A stretch of 64,000 nt of DNA from Prolixibacteraceae bacterium UBA6029 (GTDB taxonomy: Bacteria > Bacteroidota > Bacteroidia > Bacteroidales > Prolixibacteraceae). Location: the NCBI GenBank assembly GCA_002429385.1, contig DIZL01000048.1, positions 10,680 through 74,679 on the forward strand, written 5' to 3'. Shown piece by piece: positions 1 through 9,155 of the stretch (within the stretch, counting starts at the first letter, position 1; each line of letters begins with the position of its first letter). Under the pieces are notes generated by a model, which ran no database searches, was not told the origin of the DNA, and worked only from the letters and a program-made list of their open reading frames with translations. The translations under genes were made by a program, and so were the position numbers.

Positions 1-10
1 GGTCTATATT

Positions 11-1219
11 TTACAGATTCAACTTCTTTCGTATGTTCTTCGGTATGGCATCTTTATTCACCATGATCGAAGTTGTTTTGAATTCCACGTAGGGTTTTGA
101 AGCATAAAAGAAACCATCATAATCGTTATACTTGCCCCAGGAGTTCTTTACTTTGTAATAGATATTACCAATCTGATCTTTAGCTGTTCCACAGATCACC
201 ATTCCATGGTCGTCAGTAGTTTGGTAATCATCAAAATCAATTTGCCGAAGCTCCTGTGTAATTACCTTTTCAGGGCCAGGTTTGCTAAGTTTGTACAAAT
301 CCTCATTTTTTTCCTTCTCACTCATTTTTTCCCATTTGGTGATTTCAGCGTCAGTCATATTTGCCTTATCAACCACAGGAACTACTGCAACACCTTTTTG
401 TGAAGTAGAGAATCCTTTTTCACTCACATCGGCAGCCCATGCAACGGTATAACCAGTATTGACCGAATTATCAATGATCTCTTCCATCTCGTTCAACGGA
501 ACATTATACACCTCATCCCACGCCCAGTTGTCAGGAACTTCGATGATAAATTTCTCGTAGAACGGATGATGTGTATAAGAAGAAATTTCAACATAATCGT
601 CCATATTCAGTCCTACATACTCTTTGGCAAAACTCTTCGGTGTATATTCTTTATCCTGATATTTAAAGGTTTCAGGAAGTTTTCCAAGATAGGTATCCAG
701 AGTTCCTTCTATCACATCATGCCAGGCTGTTGTAAGCTTCTTGTTCGGATTATCGACTACTGCTTTTACTTCATCCAAAAGAATCCGGTCCATCTCTCCA
801 TGGACATGTTTCTCTTCACCGTAATTTAATCCGTTATATACTTCATCGGGCACAATACCGTAATTCCGGATTGCATTGGTGACATCATGAAAAGCGCCGC
901 CTCCGCCAAAATTTAAACTGCCATGCATCCTGACATATTTATACGCTTTATCAGAATAGGCATGATGAACAACAAACATTTCAGATAAATCGACTGAAGG
1001 TTTTCCCAACCGAAGCATTTCGGCTTCCAGAAAACCCAAACCTGAAAACGACCAACAGGTGCCTGAACGATACTGATCTTTAACTGATGTACAGGGAATA
1101 TCCTTTATTGCAGTGAATTGATAAGCTTTTTCCTTCTCAGCTTCCTTTTTTTCCTGAGCAGAAACAACAAAAGAGGCCATCACCACTACTGCCAGGAAAA
1201 GATTTCTTAATTTATACAT
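11..1219 (-). CDS. Exported C1-family cysteine peptidase (aminopeptidase C / bleomycin hydrolase type)
   Basis: Papain-fold (C1B) peptidase of about 402 residues. The catalytic Cys is seen near residue 55 in SGTCWSFSG, the His near 338 in DDHGM and the Asn near 359 in KNSWG, which is the expected order. Unlike the cytosolic bleomycin hydrolases, it starts with a hydrophobic signal peptide (residues 1-21, ending VSAQ), so it probably acts in the periplasm or at the surface, trimming peptides. It is transcribed leftwards and is monocistronic as far as the window shows. A TATCTTTG box lies about 40 bases upstream of the ATG. The family call is secure from the three catalytic motifs; the substrate is unknown. 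Confidence 0.88.
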   Translation of the reverse strand: MYKLRNLFLAVVVMASFVVSAQEKKEAEKEKAYQFTAIKDIPCTSVKDQYRSGTCWSFSGLGFLEAEMLRLGKPSVDLSEMFVVHHAYSDKAYKYVRMHGSLNFGGGGAFHDVTNAIRNYGIVPDEVYNGLNYGEEKHVHGEMDRILLDEVKAVVDNPNKKLTTAWHDVIEGTLDTYLGKLPETFKYQDKEYTPKSFAKEYVGLNMDDYVEISSYTHHPFYEKFIIEVPDNWAWDEVYNVPLNEMEEIIDNSVNTGYTVAWAADVSEKGFSTSQKGVAVVPVVDKANMTDAEITKWEKMSEKEKNEDLYKLSKPGPEKVITQELRQIDFDDYQTTDDHGMVICGTAKDQIGNIYYKVKNSWGKYNDYDGFFYASKPYVEFKTTSIMVNKDAIPKNIRKKLNL

Positions 1220-1256
1220 ACAAATTTCTTAACATTAAACATTTCATTAACGTGGC

Positions 1257-1264
1257 CAAAGATA
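1257..1264 (-). promoter_or_regulatory. -7 promoter box for the C1 peptidase gene
   Basis: On the minus strand this reads TATCTTTG, an exact match to the Bacteroidota -7 consensus TAnnTTTG, about 38 bases before the start codon. No convincing -33 TTG at ideal spacing was found. The rest of 1220-1554 is an AT-rich divergent intergenic region in which I see nothing else. Confidence 0.45.
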
Positions 1265-1554
1265 CAAATATTAATAAGCAAGACTCATCAGATGCACAAT
1301 AATTCAGCCAGATACTTACATTTCAGACTGTTGTACGCATGAAACTATAAAACTTCTTATAATCTGAAATCTAATACCTTCCATTAATTAATTCATACTG
1401 AATTAAGATGAAGTTCACAAAAACATGTTATAAAACAAGTTATTTACTGAAATTGGAACAACTAAATTTCAAATACAAATACTCAAATCTTCCTTGTAAA
1501 CTGCCGAAATGATGAAACTTTTCTAACTTTATCGTTTAGATTTAATTGCACCGT

Positions 1555-2421
1555 ATGAAATTTAATTCAGTGATACTATTACTGATCCTTACGACAATCT
1601 GGAACACCCCTGTCGTTCGGTCACAGGTTATACTGAAAAACTGTATTTTTCAAGATGAAGACAAACATCTGGTAGAAAAAAAATTAAACAGTTTTTCTCA
1701 GGAAATTAATAAGCCTATTGCTGACCTCGTAGCCGACATCGGTTTTTCATTTCTTGGAACTCCTTACGTTGCAGCAACTCTTGAAAACGGGCTTGAAGAA
1801 AAACTTGTAATTAACCTTCGTGAACTGGACTGTACCACATTTGCCGAAACTTGCCTGGCCCTGGCACGAACGGTTAAATCAGGGAAGACTGATTTTGAAT
1901 CGTTTGCCGCTCAACTTGAACAAATAAGGTACCGGGATGGGATTCGAAATCAATATCCTTCACGCCTGCACTATTTCAGCGAATGGATTCACAATAATGC
2001 CGAAAAGAAAATCATCAGTGAAGAGCCAAATCTCACTGGCGTAAAGCTTATTAAACCTATAAATTTCATGAGTGAACATCCCGGAGATTATCCTGTGCTG
2101 AAAGCTCATCCTGAATTGATACCATCAATAGCTATTCAGGAAAAGAAACTTTCGTCCAGGGAAATTTATTACTTCCCCAAAAACAATCCCGGCAATCTGC
2201 TTAAATCATTGCACCACGGGGACATTATCGGCTTGACTTCTGGCATTGAAGGAATCGATATCAATCACGTCGGCATCGTTATCCGTAAAGGCAACGGGTT
2301 TCATCTGTTGCATGCTTCACTGAGCGGTGAAAAAGTAGTCTTATCGGATGGTCCCATTACTGATTTTATACGACCTGAATCAAAGAATAGCGGAATTATG
2401 ATTGCACGACCGATTTTCTAA
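1555..2421 (+). CDS. DUF1460 family amidase-like protein (NlpC/P60 fold)
   Basis: Secreted protein of 288 residues with a signal peptide (residues 1-24, ending VVRSQ). The motif LDCTTFAE, with Cys93 as the probable nucleophile, and the later HVGIVIRKGNGFHLLHAS with two His fit the DUF1460 family. Structures in this family show a cysteine amidase fold related to NlpC/P60 and thought to act on cell-wall peptides. I chose the ATG at 1555 over an in-frame TTG at 1546 because the signal peptide begins properly there. The gene stands alone; the stop lies 46 bases before the small gene at 2468. Family assignment is good; the cell-wall role is taken from the family. Confidence 0.8.
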   Translation: MKFNSVILLLILTTIWNTPVVRSQVILKNCIFQDEDKHLVEKKLNSFSQEINKPIADLVADIGFSFLGTPYVAATLENGLEEKLVINLRELDCTTFAETCLALARTVKSGKTDFESFAAQLEQIRYRDGIRNQYPSRLHYFSEWIHNNAEKKIISEEPNLTGVKLIKPINFMSEHPGDYPVLKAHPELIPSIAIQEKKLSSREIYYFPKNNPGNLLKSLHHGDIIGLTSGIEGIDINHVGIVIRKGNGFHLLHASLSGEKVVLSDGPITDFIRPESKNSGIMIARPIF

Positions 2422-2451
2422 TCCTCACCTTTGGATTTGCCAAATAATTTG

Positions 2452-2459
2452 TATCTTTA
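2452..2459 (+). promoter_or_regulatory. -7-like box upstream of the 59-residue gene
   Basis: TATCTTTA lies 8 bases before the ATG at 2468. The same box preceded by TTTG occurs at the same distance from the start of the second copy (35475-35482, minus strand). Such short spacing would give a leaderless or nearly leaderless transcript. Confidence 0.4.
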
Positions 2460-2467
2460 GGTTTCAA

Positions 2468-2647
2468 ATGAGTTCAAGCCAAAGTCTGACGATACGATTC
2501 AGAAATGAACTCCCTGACTTCGGACACCAATTTTATATTCCTCAAAATCTACTTCAGGAAAACCATAAACAGGCTTTCGAGCTACACGGAAGGGTTCTGG
2601 GTAGGGATTGCGTCGTGTTTCCTTCGGATGAATTAATCTATGATTGA
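2468..2647 (+). CDS. Unrecognised 59-residue protein, copy 1 of a two-gene family
   Basis: Small ORF of 59 residues. I do not recognise the family. It is supported as a real gene by a second copy at 35287-35466 on the opposite strand, which has exactly the same length and aligns with no gaps: 33 of 59 positions identical, with many conservative swaps (F/Y, R/K, D/E, I/L, E/Q). The C-terminal half is best kept (FELHG, DCVVF, SD.LIYD). There is no signal peptide or membrane segment. One conserved Cys sits in DCVVF. The stop codon lies inside a 62-bp palindrome, and a -7-like box lies 8 bases upstream. No Shine-Dalgarno is seen, as is usual in this phylum. Function unknown. Confidence 0.6.
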   Translation: MSSSQSLTIRFRNELPDFGHQFYIPQNLLQENHKQAFELHGRVLGRDCVVFPSDELIYD

Positions 2648-2699
2648 TTTGCAACTGTACAAAGATCGCGATTTTAGTACTGTTGCAGATCAGTCATAG
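2638..2699 (+). repeat. 62-bp loopless imperfect palindrome (family A, copy 1)
   Basis: Two 31-base arms meet with no loop; 26 of 31 positions pair. Outer half-sites read CTATGATTGAT and CTATGACTGAT in opposite orientation. The left arm is identical over all 31 bases to the right arm of the copy at 35235-35296 read on the other strand. Beyond the palindrome, the right flank (about 2700-2735) carries a GAAGGAATACCCTCTCA stretch shared with the other copies. The remainder of 2700-2896 holds no gene I can support. Confidence 0.8.
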
Positions 2700-2896
2700 T
2701 ACAGATATACCGAAGGAATACCCTCTCAAACCCCTCCCTGAATACTCTGGGATTCCTTCGATCAGTTACTTTAATGGATGGACTAATCGTAAAAAGACCT
2801 ATTGAAAAAGAATCCAGGGGAGCAGCTCTTCAGGGGATAATGCGACCCCTGCATATTTAATCCGCAATTTATTCTCCTTTTTTATAAGCTATTTCC

Positions 2897-2924
2897 TTGA
2901 AAGAGGTCGTTTTTGTTAATTTTG
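2897..2924 (+). promoter_or_regulatory. Promoter of the acyltransferase gene (TTG / TAATTTTG)
   Basis: TTG at 2897-2899 and TAATTTTG at 2917-2924 are separated by 17 bases, matching the Bacteroidota -33/-7 pattern. The ATG at 2949 follows 24 bases later. The presence of this promoter argues against the upstream TTG at 2913 as the start codon. Confidence 0.5.
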
Positions 2925-2948
2925 CAGCTTTCCAACATCAAATACGGC

Positions 2949-3839
2949 ATGGAATCATTGGTTGATCGTTTTATTGTTGTCTTATGCAAATTGACTGCAC
3001 GACTACCTTTTTGGGTGATCTTCGGACTGGCAGACATTTTCTATTTTGTAATCTTTTATGTGATCAGGTATCGTCGGGATATCGTTCATGAGAATCTGAC
3101 ACGGTCGTTCCCTGAGAAAAGTAAGGAAGAAATCAGGAAAATAGAGAAGAAGTTTTACCATCATTTAAGCGATATTGGTCTGGAGACGATCAAATATAGT
3201 CGTATGACCGAGAAGCAAATCGATGACCGATTGAAAGTTCATAATCTTGACCTCTATGAGGAATATTACCAACAGGGGAAAAGCATTATCGTGCTTGGCA
3301 TGCACCACAACAATTGGGAATGGAGCGGATCGTTGCAAAGGTTTATTAAAGCGCAGTTTTTGGTTGTTTACAATCCCACACGAAAAAATAAAGCCTTTGA
3401 AAGATTTCTTCTCGATACACGTGAACGTTTTGGAGCCCTTTCTATTCCTGTAAATCATTCTGTGCGAACAGCGCTGGAGTTTAATCATGCTGAAAGACCG
3501 GGAAGCCTGATGCTTGCTGCTGATCAGACTCCAATAGCCAATTCACAATTCTGGACGATTTTCCTGAATCAGGAGACAGCTTTCTTCCCTGGACCAATGA
3601 AAATCGCCATAAAGACCAATCAGCCAGTCATTATGCACCATACCCGCAAAATCGGTCGAGGACGCTATGAAGTATTCCATTATAAACTGGTTGAAAACCC
3701 CGCCGAGGTAAAACCTGAAGAAATCCTGATGGCTTACGTCCGAAAACTGGAAGAGATAATCAGGGCTGAACCCGAATATTGGTTATGGTCGCATCGTCGC
3801 TGGAAACATAAGAGGCCAGAACATATTCCACTTCAGTAA
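2949..3839 (+). CDS. Lysophospholipid / lipid A acyltransferase, LpxL-HtrB family
   Basis: Protein of 296 residues of the LpxL/LpxM/HtrB family, which transfers a secondary acyl chain to Kdo2-lipid A precursors at the inner membrane. The catalytic HX4(D/E) motif is seen as HHNNWE (H119, E124), and an N-terminal hydrophobic segment (about 18-40) is the usual single membrane anchor. I took the ATG at 2949 because an in-frame upstream TTG (2913) overlaps the predicted promoter. It converges on priA with only 11 bases between the two stops. Bacteroidota commonly have one LpxL-like enzyme; an ornithine-lipid acyltransferase role is a less likely alternative. Confidence 0.85.
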   Translation: MESLVDRFIVVLCKLTARLPFWVIFGLADIFYFVIFYVIRYRRDIVHENLTRSFPEKSKEEIRKIEKKFYHHLSDIGLETIKYSRMTEKQIDDRLKVHNLDLYEEYYQQGKSIIVLGMHHNNWEWSGSLQRFIKAQFLVVYNPTRKNKAFERFLLDTRERFGALSIPVNHSVRTALEFNHAERPGSLMLAADQTPIANSQFWTIFLNQETAFFPGPMKIAIKTNQPVIMHHTRKIGRGRYEVFHYKLVENPAEVKPEEILMAYVRKLEEIIRAEPEYWLWSHRRWKHKRPEHIPLQ

Positions 3840-3850
3840 TTACAACTCCT

Positions 3851-6337
3851 TTACATGGGGTCTACATCCGCATAAACAATCAAATTGCTGTTGTTTGGCT
3901 GTGATTTGGTATGATTGATGATCTCCATGATCTTCGATTTTGCCTCTTGAATCTTGCCATCACGGGGAATTTTAATCAGTATTTCTTTCTGAAACCACAT
4001 TTGGATTCTCCCTACCACTGGATATTCAGGGCCAAGGACATTACGGTTAAAGTGAACTTTAAAAGCAGTAGCAAGGTGCTGTGCTGCCAGATCAAGCCGG
4101 TCTTTATTCTTGTTTTTCACAACAATCTTAATTAGCCTGTAGTACGGCGGATAACGGAACATCTTCCTTTCAGCCATTTGCCTGCTAAAGAGGCGGTAGT
4201 AATCGTTTGCTATCACATCCTGAATGACTGGATGATTGGGTTGACTGGTCTGAACAACCACTTTTCCACGATTATTCTTACGCCCTGCCCTACCGCTCAC
4301 CTGCATAATGAGTTGGAAACTTCGCTCGTAGGAACGGAAGTCAGGATAATTCAATAGATTGTCCGCATTCAAAACCCCCACTACTCTGACATGGTCAAAA
4401 TCAAGGCCTTTGGTTACCATTTGAGTACCAACAAGGATATCAATTTTGCCGGTTTCAAACTTCCATATCAATTGTTCATAGGCTCTTTTTGCCCGTGTGG
4501 TATCCAGATCCATCCGTGCAATCCGCGCCTCAGGGAAAAGAAGCTGAATCTCTTCTTCTATCTTTTCGGTGCCAAAGCCACGTGTTTTTATCTCAGTCGA
4601 TCCACATTCACCACATTTGGTAACCATAGAAGTGGTGTTTCCACAATAATGACAGATCAGGCTTGATTTATTTTTGTGGTAGGTAAGACTCACATCGCAA
4701 TATTTGCATTTGGGAATCCAGCCACAGGTTGTACACTGAACAAATGGGGCGAATCCGCGGCGATTTTGGAAAAGGATGACCTGCTCCTTATTTGCCAATG
4801 CCGATGTGATTTCATCATAAAGTTCAGGAGTAAAAACCGATCTCATCAGCTTGCGCTTGTATGCCTCCTGGGTATTCCCTGTAATAAGTTCAGGCATTTC
4901 AATCCCCAGAAACCGCTCATTCAGATTAACCAGTCCGTATTTATTGCTGCGGGCGTTGAAATACGTTTCATAGGATGGCGTTGCAGAACCCAGCAAAACC
5001 TTCGCCCCATGTATATTTCCCATCAGGATAGCCATATCACGGGCATTGTACCGGGGAGCAGGATCCATCTGCTTGTAAGAATTCTCGTGTTCTTCATCTA
5101 CTATGATCAGACCCAGATCTTTGAACGGTAGAAAGATTGCCGAACGCGCGCCGAGAATAACCTTGTATTGCTGTCCCGTTTTACCAGTTGCTTCATTCAG
5201 AACGTTAAACCAGATTTCCACCCTTTCAGCATCATTAAATTTAGAATGATATATTCCCGCTAAATCACCAAAAGCTGTTTTCAGTCGGGTGATGATCTGA
5301 GTGGTCAGCCCAATTTCAGGTACAAGATATAAGACCTGCTTCCCAAGTTTTAACTGCTCTTCAATCAGCCTTATGTAGATTTCTGTTTTGCCACTCGAAG
5401 TTACTCCATTCAGCAACACGGTTTGATGAATTTCAAACTGTTTCAATATATCGTCATATGCAGTTTGCTGAGGCAGTGTTAGCTCTTTGATCAGCAAATC
5501 ATCATTTTGTAACCTTTCAATTCTCCCGGTTTCTTTCTGAAACAATTCCAGGATATGCTTTTCTTCAAGACCTTTCAACGCAGTATCTGTAGCATCAGCA
5601 AGTTCGAGTAAATCTTTCTTACTCATTTCAGTCTGACTTGAATCCCCAAACATCGTTTCAGCCAGGAATATCTTCAGGAGTTGTTCCTGTTTTTTTGCCT
5701 TGCTGAGCGAATTGAGTACCGTATTCAGCTTTTCTTCTGAATTGTATTCCTGATTGAGCCTCACATAGCTGACAACTCTGGGTTTATAGCTTTCGCGAAG
5801 CTGCTCCTCAATGATTACGGCATTTTTCTCGAGAAGCAATTTAAGGATGGCAAAAGAGGATTGTTGTCCCAAAAACCGGTTTAAATCCTGCACACTGGCC
5901 GTTTTACGACTCTCGAGCAACAGAATGACAAGATTTTCCTTTTCGCTTAAATTATCAGGTAGATTAGTTTCAGTATTAAGGCTTATTTTAGTCTGACTCT
6001 CCAGTTTCAGACCTGAAGGCAAAGCCGCTTTAAATACTTCACCCATGGAGCAGCAATAGTAATTGGCTATCCACTCCCAAAGTTGGAGTTGTTTCTCTCC
6101 CAGGATAGGTTCTTCATCCAGAATTGCTTCAATATCCTTGATCTCAAAATCGCCGGTGGGCTGGTTTTGGTGCAACTTATATACCAATGCCGAAAAGAAC
6201 TTCCGTTTGCCAAATTGAACGATCACACGAATGCCGGTTCTGATCTTCATCTGGAAAGCTACAGGTACCCTATAGGTAAAGTGATAATCCAGTGGCAAAG
6301 GCAGTATTACATCGGCGAAGAGCAATTCTTCATTCAT
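3851..6337 (-). CDS. priA: Primosomal protein N' (replication restart helicase PriA)
   Basis: SF2 DNA helicase that recognises stalled forks and reloads the replisome. Counting from the GTG at 6361, it shows the N-terminal 3'-end-binding domain (about 10-110), Walker A GVTSSGKT (319-326), DEEH box (422-425) and eight zinc-binding Cys in four pairs (C543/546, C552/555, C570/573, C583/586), all diagnostic of PriA. I place the start at the ATG at 6337, since ADVILPLPL is where PriA homologues begin; an in-frame GTG at 6361 directly abuts the pfkA stop and is also possible. It is the last gene of the leftward cmk-ispH-pfkA-priA run, with essentially no gap to pfkA, so translational coupling is likely. 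Confidence 0.95.
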   Translation of the reverse strand: MNEELLFADVILPLPLDYHFTYRVPVAFQMKIRTGIRVIVQFGKRKFFSALVYKLHQNQPTGDFEIKDIEAILDEEPILGEKQLQLWEWIANYYCCSMGEVFKAALPSGLKLESQTKISLNTETNLPDNLSEKENLVILLLESRKTASVQDLNRFLGQQSSFAILKLLLEKNAVIIEEQLRESYKPRVVSYVRLNQEYNSEEKLNTVLNSLSKAKKQEQLLKIFLAETMFGDSSQTEMSKKDLLELADATDTALKGLEEKHILELFQKETGRIERLQNDDLLIKELTLPQQTAYDDILKQFEIHQTVLLNGVTSSGKTEIYIRLIEEQLKLGKQVLYLVPEIGLTTQIITRLKTAFGDLAGIYHSKFNDAERVEIWFNVLNEATGKTGQQYKVILGARSAIFLPFKDLGLIIVDEEHENSYKQMDPAPRYNARDMAILMGNIHGAKVLLGSATPSYETYFNARSNKYGLVNLNERFLGIEMPELITGNTQEAYKRKLMRSVFTPELYDEITSALANKEQVILFQNRRGFAPFVQCTTCGWIPKCKYCDVSLTYHKNKSSLICHYCGNTTSMVTKCGECGSTEIKTRGFGTEKIEEEIQLLFPEARIARMDLDTTRAKRAYEQLIWKFETGKIDILVGTQMVTKGLDFDHVRVVGVLNADNLLNYPDFRSYERSFQLIMQVSGRAGRKNNRGKVVVQTSQPNHPVIQDVIANDYYRLFSRQMAERKMFRYPPYYRLIKIVVKNKNKDRLDLAAQHLATAFKVHFNRNVLGPEYPVVGRIQMWFQKEILIKIPRDGKIQEAKSKIMEIINHTKSQPNNSNLIVYADVDPM

Positions 6338-6361
6338 AACCGCAACGATGTTTTGTGACAC

Positions 6362-7387
6362 TCAAATATTAAGTAGCTTTTGGATATCTAATAAATTGGT
6401 ATCAATGGAATGATTCAGTTTAACAGCTTTATTGAAGGGGACGTGTACAATCTTTTCATTATCCAGCCCTATCATAATACTCTTTTGGTCATCAAGCAAG
6501 GCATCAACTGCGGCAACACCCATTTTGGTTGCGTTCACCCGGTCTTTGGCCGTTGGGCTTCCTCCCCTCTGAATATGTCCCAATATTGAGACACGAACAT
6601 CCAGATCAGGATGTTCTTTTCTTACTTCCTCGGCAATCTTAATAGCACCACCGGCTTCATCACCTTCGGCAACCATAATGATTCCACTGGTTTCCTTATT
6701 CTTATAACCCTTATCCAGGAATTTCTTTAATTGATTAAAGTCCCCTTTTGCTTCAGGAATCAGGATAACCTCAGCACCACAGGCAATACCACTATTCAGG
6801 GCCAATAATCCTGCCTCACGACCCATCACTTCGACAAAGAAAATCCTTCCGTGCGAGCGGGCTGTATCCTTGATCTTATCCACGGCTTCAACTACAGTAT
6901 TCAGGGCAGTATCATAACCGATGGTATAGTCAGTTCCGTAAATATCATTATCAATGGTACCGGGTATTCCGATAAACGGAAAATCATATTCCTGTGAGAA
7001 CACCAGTGCGCCCGTAAAGGTGCCATCACCTCCGATTGCCACCACAGCATCAATTTCAGCTTTTCTCAAATGCTGGTAAGCCTTTTCACGACCTTCAGAG
7101 GTTCTGAACTCGCTGCTTCGTGCTGTTTTCAGCACAGTCCCGCCAAGCTGAAGGATACCGCTTACATCCGTCGATTTTAGATTAATAAAGTCGCCTTCAA
7201 TCATTCCCTGGTATCCACGACGGATACCTACCACTTTTAACTTATTCGCAATAGCAGCGCGGGTTACTGCCCGAATGGCTGCATTCATGCCTGGTGCGTC
7301 ACCCCCTGAGGTAAATACACCTATCTTCTGTAATTTCTTTCGCTTTGGTGAATGCTCTGAACTTATATTATCTATAACCATAGTCAT
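6362..7387 (-). CDS. pfkA: ATP-dependent 6-phosphofructokinase
   Basis: Glycolytic enzyme phosphorylating fructose 6-phosphate with ATP. The ATP-binding TSGGDAPGMNAAIRA (from about residue 26), the GGDGT motif, and GTIDNDI with the catalytic Asp are all present; the length of 341 is close to the usual 320-340. The first 20 residues are an extra polar extension; a second ATG two codons in (7381) is an equal start candidate. The gene lies 94 bases after ispH and abuts priA on the same strand. The pairing of pfkA with cmk and ispH is a housekeeping arrangement I recall from other Bacteroidales. A GGDGT glycine context favours ATP over PPi as donor. Confidence 0.95.
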   Translation of the reverse strand: MTMVIDNISSEHSPKRKKLQKIGVFTSGGDAPGMNAAIRAVTRAAIANKLKVVGIRRGYQGMIEGDFINLKSTDVSGILQLGGTVLKTARSSEFRTSEGREKAYQHLRKAEIDAVVAIGGDGTFTGALVFSQEYDFPFIGIPGTIDNDIYGTDYTIGYDTALNTVVEAVDKIKDTARSHGRIFFVEVMGREAGLLALNSGIACGAEVILIPEAKGDFNQLKKFLDKGYKNKETSGIIMVAEGDEAGGAIKIAEEVRKEHPDLDVRVSILGHIQRGGSPTAKDRVNATKMGVAAVDALLDDQKSIMIGLDNEKIVHVPFNKAVKLNHSIDTNLLDIQKLLNI

Positions 7388-7481
7388 ATCCTTTTACTTT
7401 TGAGAATCCGTTCAAAGTAAGTCAAAGTATTTCGAACAAAAACAATTGTCTGTTAAATACAAGCTGAAGATTAATGTTGAC

Positions 7482-8336
7482 TTAAAACTCTTTGATCTTT
7501 TCGCCCACCTGATCCATCAGCCATTGCGGAGTGGAGGTTGCCCCGCAAATCCCTACGGTTTCAACCCCTTTAAACCAATCTGCCTGAACATCTTCGGGAG
7601 AGGAAACAAAATAGCTGTGCTCATTCTGTTTCTTGCATACATCGAATAAAACCTGTGCATTGGAACTGTTATGGCCCCCTACGAAAATGATCCGTTCAAA
7701 ACGAACGGCGAACCGTTGCAAATGGGAAACACGGTTCGAAACCTGACGGCAAATGGTATCGTGAGCCTCTACCCGACCGCCTTGTGCCTGATTCTGTATA
7801 TTCTTTGTTAATTCTTTGAAATCATCTACCGATTTGGTGGTTTGTGAAAAAACAATCACCGGTCGCGAAGGATCTATCTTTTTATAATCCTCAGGCTGTT
7901 CAATAATCAAGACCGAATCGTCTGTCTGACCTGCCAGACCATCCACTTCGGCATGTCCGAGGTGACCAAAGATCACAAGCTGACCATTTTCATTTTGCAT
8001 AGTTTCAGCTGCTTTCTTTACCCGTTGCTGTAATTTCAAAACCACAGGGCATGTGGCATCAACTAGGGTGATGTTGTTTTTTTGTGCATATTCATAAGTC
8101 GAAGGTGGTTCACCGTGAGCCCGTATCAATACCTTACAATCTTTTAGCTGGAAGTATTCCTTATGCCCTATCGTTTTTAATCCCATATCCTGAAGTCGCT
8201 TAACCTCCAGTTCGTTGTGCACAATATGACCCAGAGAATAGAGCATATCTTCTGTTTCAAGCATCTTTTCAGCTTTACCAATGGCATTCACTACCCCAAA
8301 GCAAAACCCCGATTTCTGGTCAATTTCTATAATCAC
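7482..8336 (-). CDS. ispH: 4-hydroxy-3-methylbut-2-enyl diphosphate reductase
   Basis: Last enzyme of the MEP isoprenoid pathway; it reduces HMBPP to IPP and DMAPP using a [4Fe-4S] cluster. The three cluster ligands are visible at C12 (GFCFGV), C96 (VDATCPVV) and C196 (DTICRQV), at almost the same positions as in E. coli IspH. The motif HNSSNAQ corresponds to the substrate-binding SSNSN region, and the C-terminal GATSTPQWL is conserved. At 284 residues it is the short form without a fused ribosomal S1 domain. It lies 71 bases after cmk and upstream of pfkA on the same strand. Confidence 0.95.
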   Translation of the reverse strand: MIIEIDQKSGFCFGVVNAIGKAEKMLETEDMLYSLGHIVHNELEVKRLQDMGLKTIGHKEYFQLKDCKVLIRAHGEPPSTYEYAQKNNITLVDATCPVVLKLQQRVKKAAETMQNENGQLVIFGHLGHAEVDGLAGQTDDSVLIIEQPEDYKKIDPSRPVIVFSQTTKSVDDFKELTKNIQNQAQGGRVEAHDTICRQVSNRVSHLQRFAVRFERIIFVGGHNSSNAQVLFDVCKKQNEHSYFVSSPEDVQADWFKGVETVGICGATSTPQWLMDQVGEKIKEF

Positions 8337-8407
8337 TTGTCAATTCCTGTTATTTGTACCATCAAATAAACGAACATAAAATACACTACCCTCATATCAG
8401 CAAGCAG

Positions 8408-9145
8408 CTACCTGGAACCTGGAACCTGGAATTTGGAACTTGTTCCCTCCAATTTCTCCTCCACATTTCTGATCACCCATTCCATTTGTTCTTCACGGGT
8501 CATATCACTGTTATCCAACACCAATGCATCATCGGCTTTCCGAAGAGGACTGGCTTTACGGGTCGAATCAATACGATCACGCTCCATAATATTTTGAAGA
8601 ATCTCATCAAATGAAACATTTTCGCCCTTTGACTTAAGCTCATCAAAACGTCGTTTGGCGCGTATTTCAGTAGATGCTGTTACAAACAGTTTAAACTCAG
8701 CGTCAGGAAAGACTACGGTCCCAATATCGCGGCCATCCATAACGATGCCTTTATTTCGACCCATTTCCTGCTGAAAGCGAACCATAGCCTTACGAACTTC
8801 AGCAATAGTAGCCACTGGGCTCACGTTTTGTGATACGGTTAACTGCCTGATTTCTTCTTCCACATTTTCACCGTTCAGAAACGTATCACTCCTTTGCCGT
8901 TCAGGGTTGTACCTGAAATCAATTCTTATTTCAGGCAGCGCCCCGATTAATTCTTCCCGCTTCACTTCACCGTCAATAATCAGGTTGTGACGTAAGGCAT
9001 ACAACGTGACAGCGCGGTACATTGCACCACTATCAATAAATATATATCCGAAACGGACAGCTACAGCTTTTGCAATCGTACTCTTTCCACATGACGAATG
9101 CCCGTCGATGGCAATAATTATCTGGTGATCAATCATTCTTTTCAT
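8408..9145 (-). CDS. cmk: (d)CMP kinase
   Basis: Cytidylate kinase making CDP/dCDP from CMP/dCMP with ATP. P-loop GHSSCGKST at about residues 15-23, the DSGAMYRAVTLYAL nucleotide-binding region, and VMDGRDIGTVVFPDA are diagnostic. Starts are possible at the ATG at 9145 or three codons in. The last ten or so residues (after EEKLEG) are unlike family members and are encoded by the short tandem repeat at 8411-8448, so the natural C-terminus has been extended into repeat DNA. It is the first gene of the leftward operon, with a TATCTTTG box at 9156-9163. Confidence 0.94.
   Translation of the reverse strand: MKRMIDHQIIIAIDGHSSCGKSTIAKAVAVRFGYIFIDSGAMYRAVTLYALRHNLIIDGEVKREELIGALPEIRIDFRYNPERQRSDTFLNGENVEEEIRQLTVSQNVSPVATIAEVRKAMVRFQQEMGRNKGIVMDGRDIGTVVFPDAEFKLFVTASTEIRAKRRFDELKSKGENVSFDEILQNIMERDRIDSTRKASPLRKADDALVLDNSDMTREEQMEWVIRNVEEKLEGTSSKFQVPGSR
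8411..8448. repeat. Short tandem repeat of CCTGGAA/TTTGGAA units
   Basis: Imperfect 7-8 base units (CCTGGAA, CCTGGAA, CCTGGAA, TTTGGAA) lie at the 3' end of cmk and supply its last codons. A close relative lies at 53146-53178, just in front of the HdrA-like gene. Confidence 0.6.
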
Positions 9146-9155
9146 TTGTTTGTGA

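Noticed and set aside
4676..5131. A 151-codon frame on the + strand inside priA
   Set aside because: Antisense shadow of the strongly supported priA gene.
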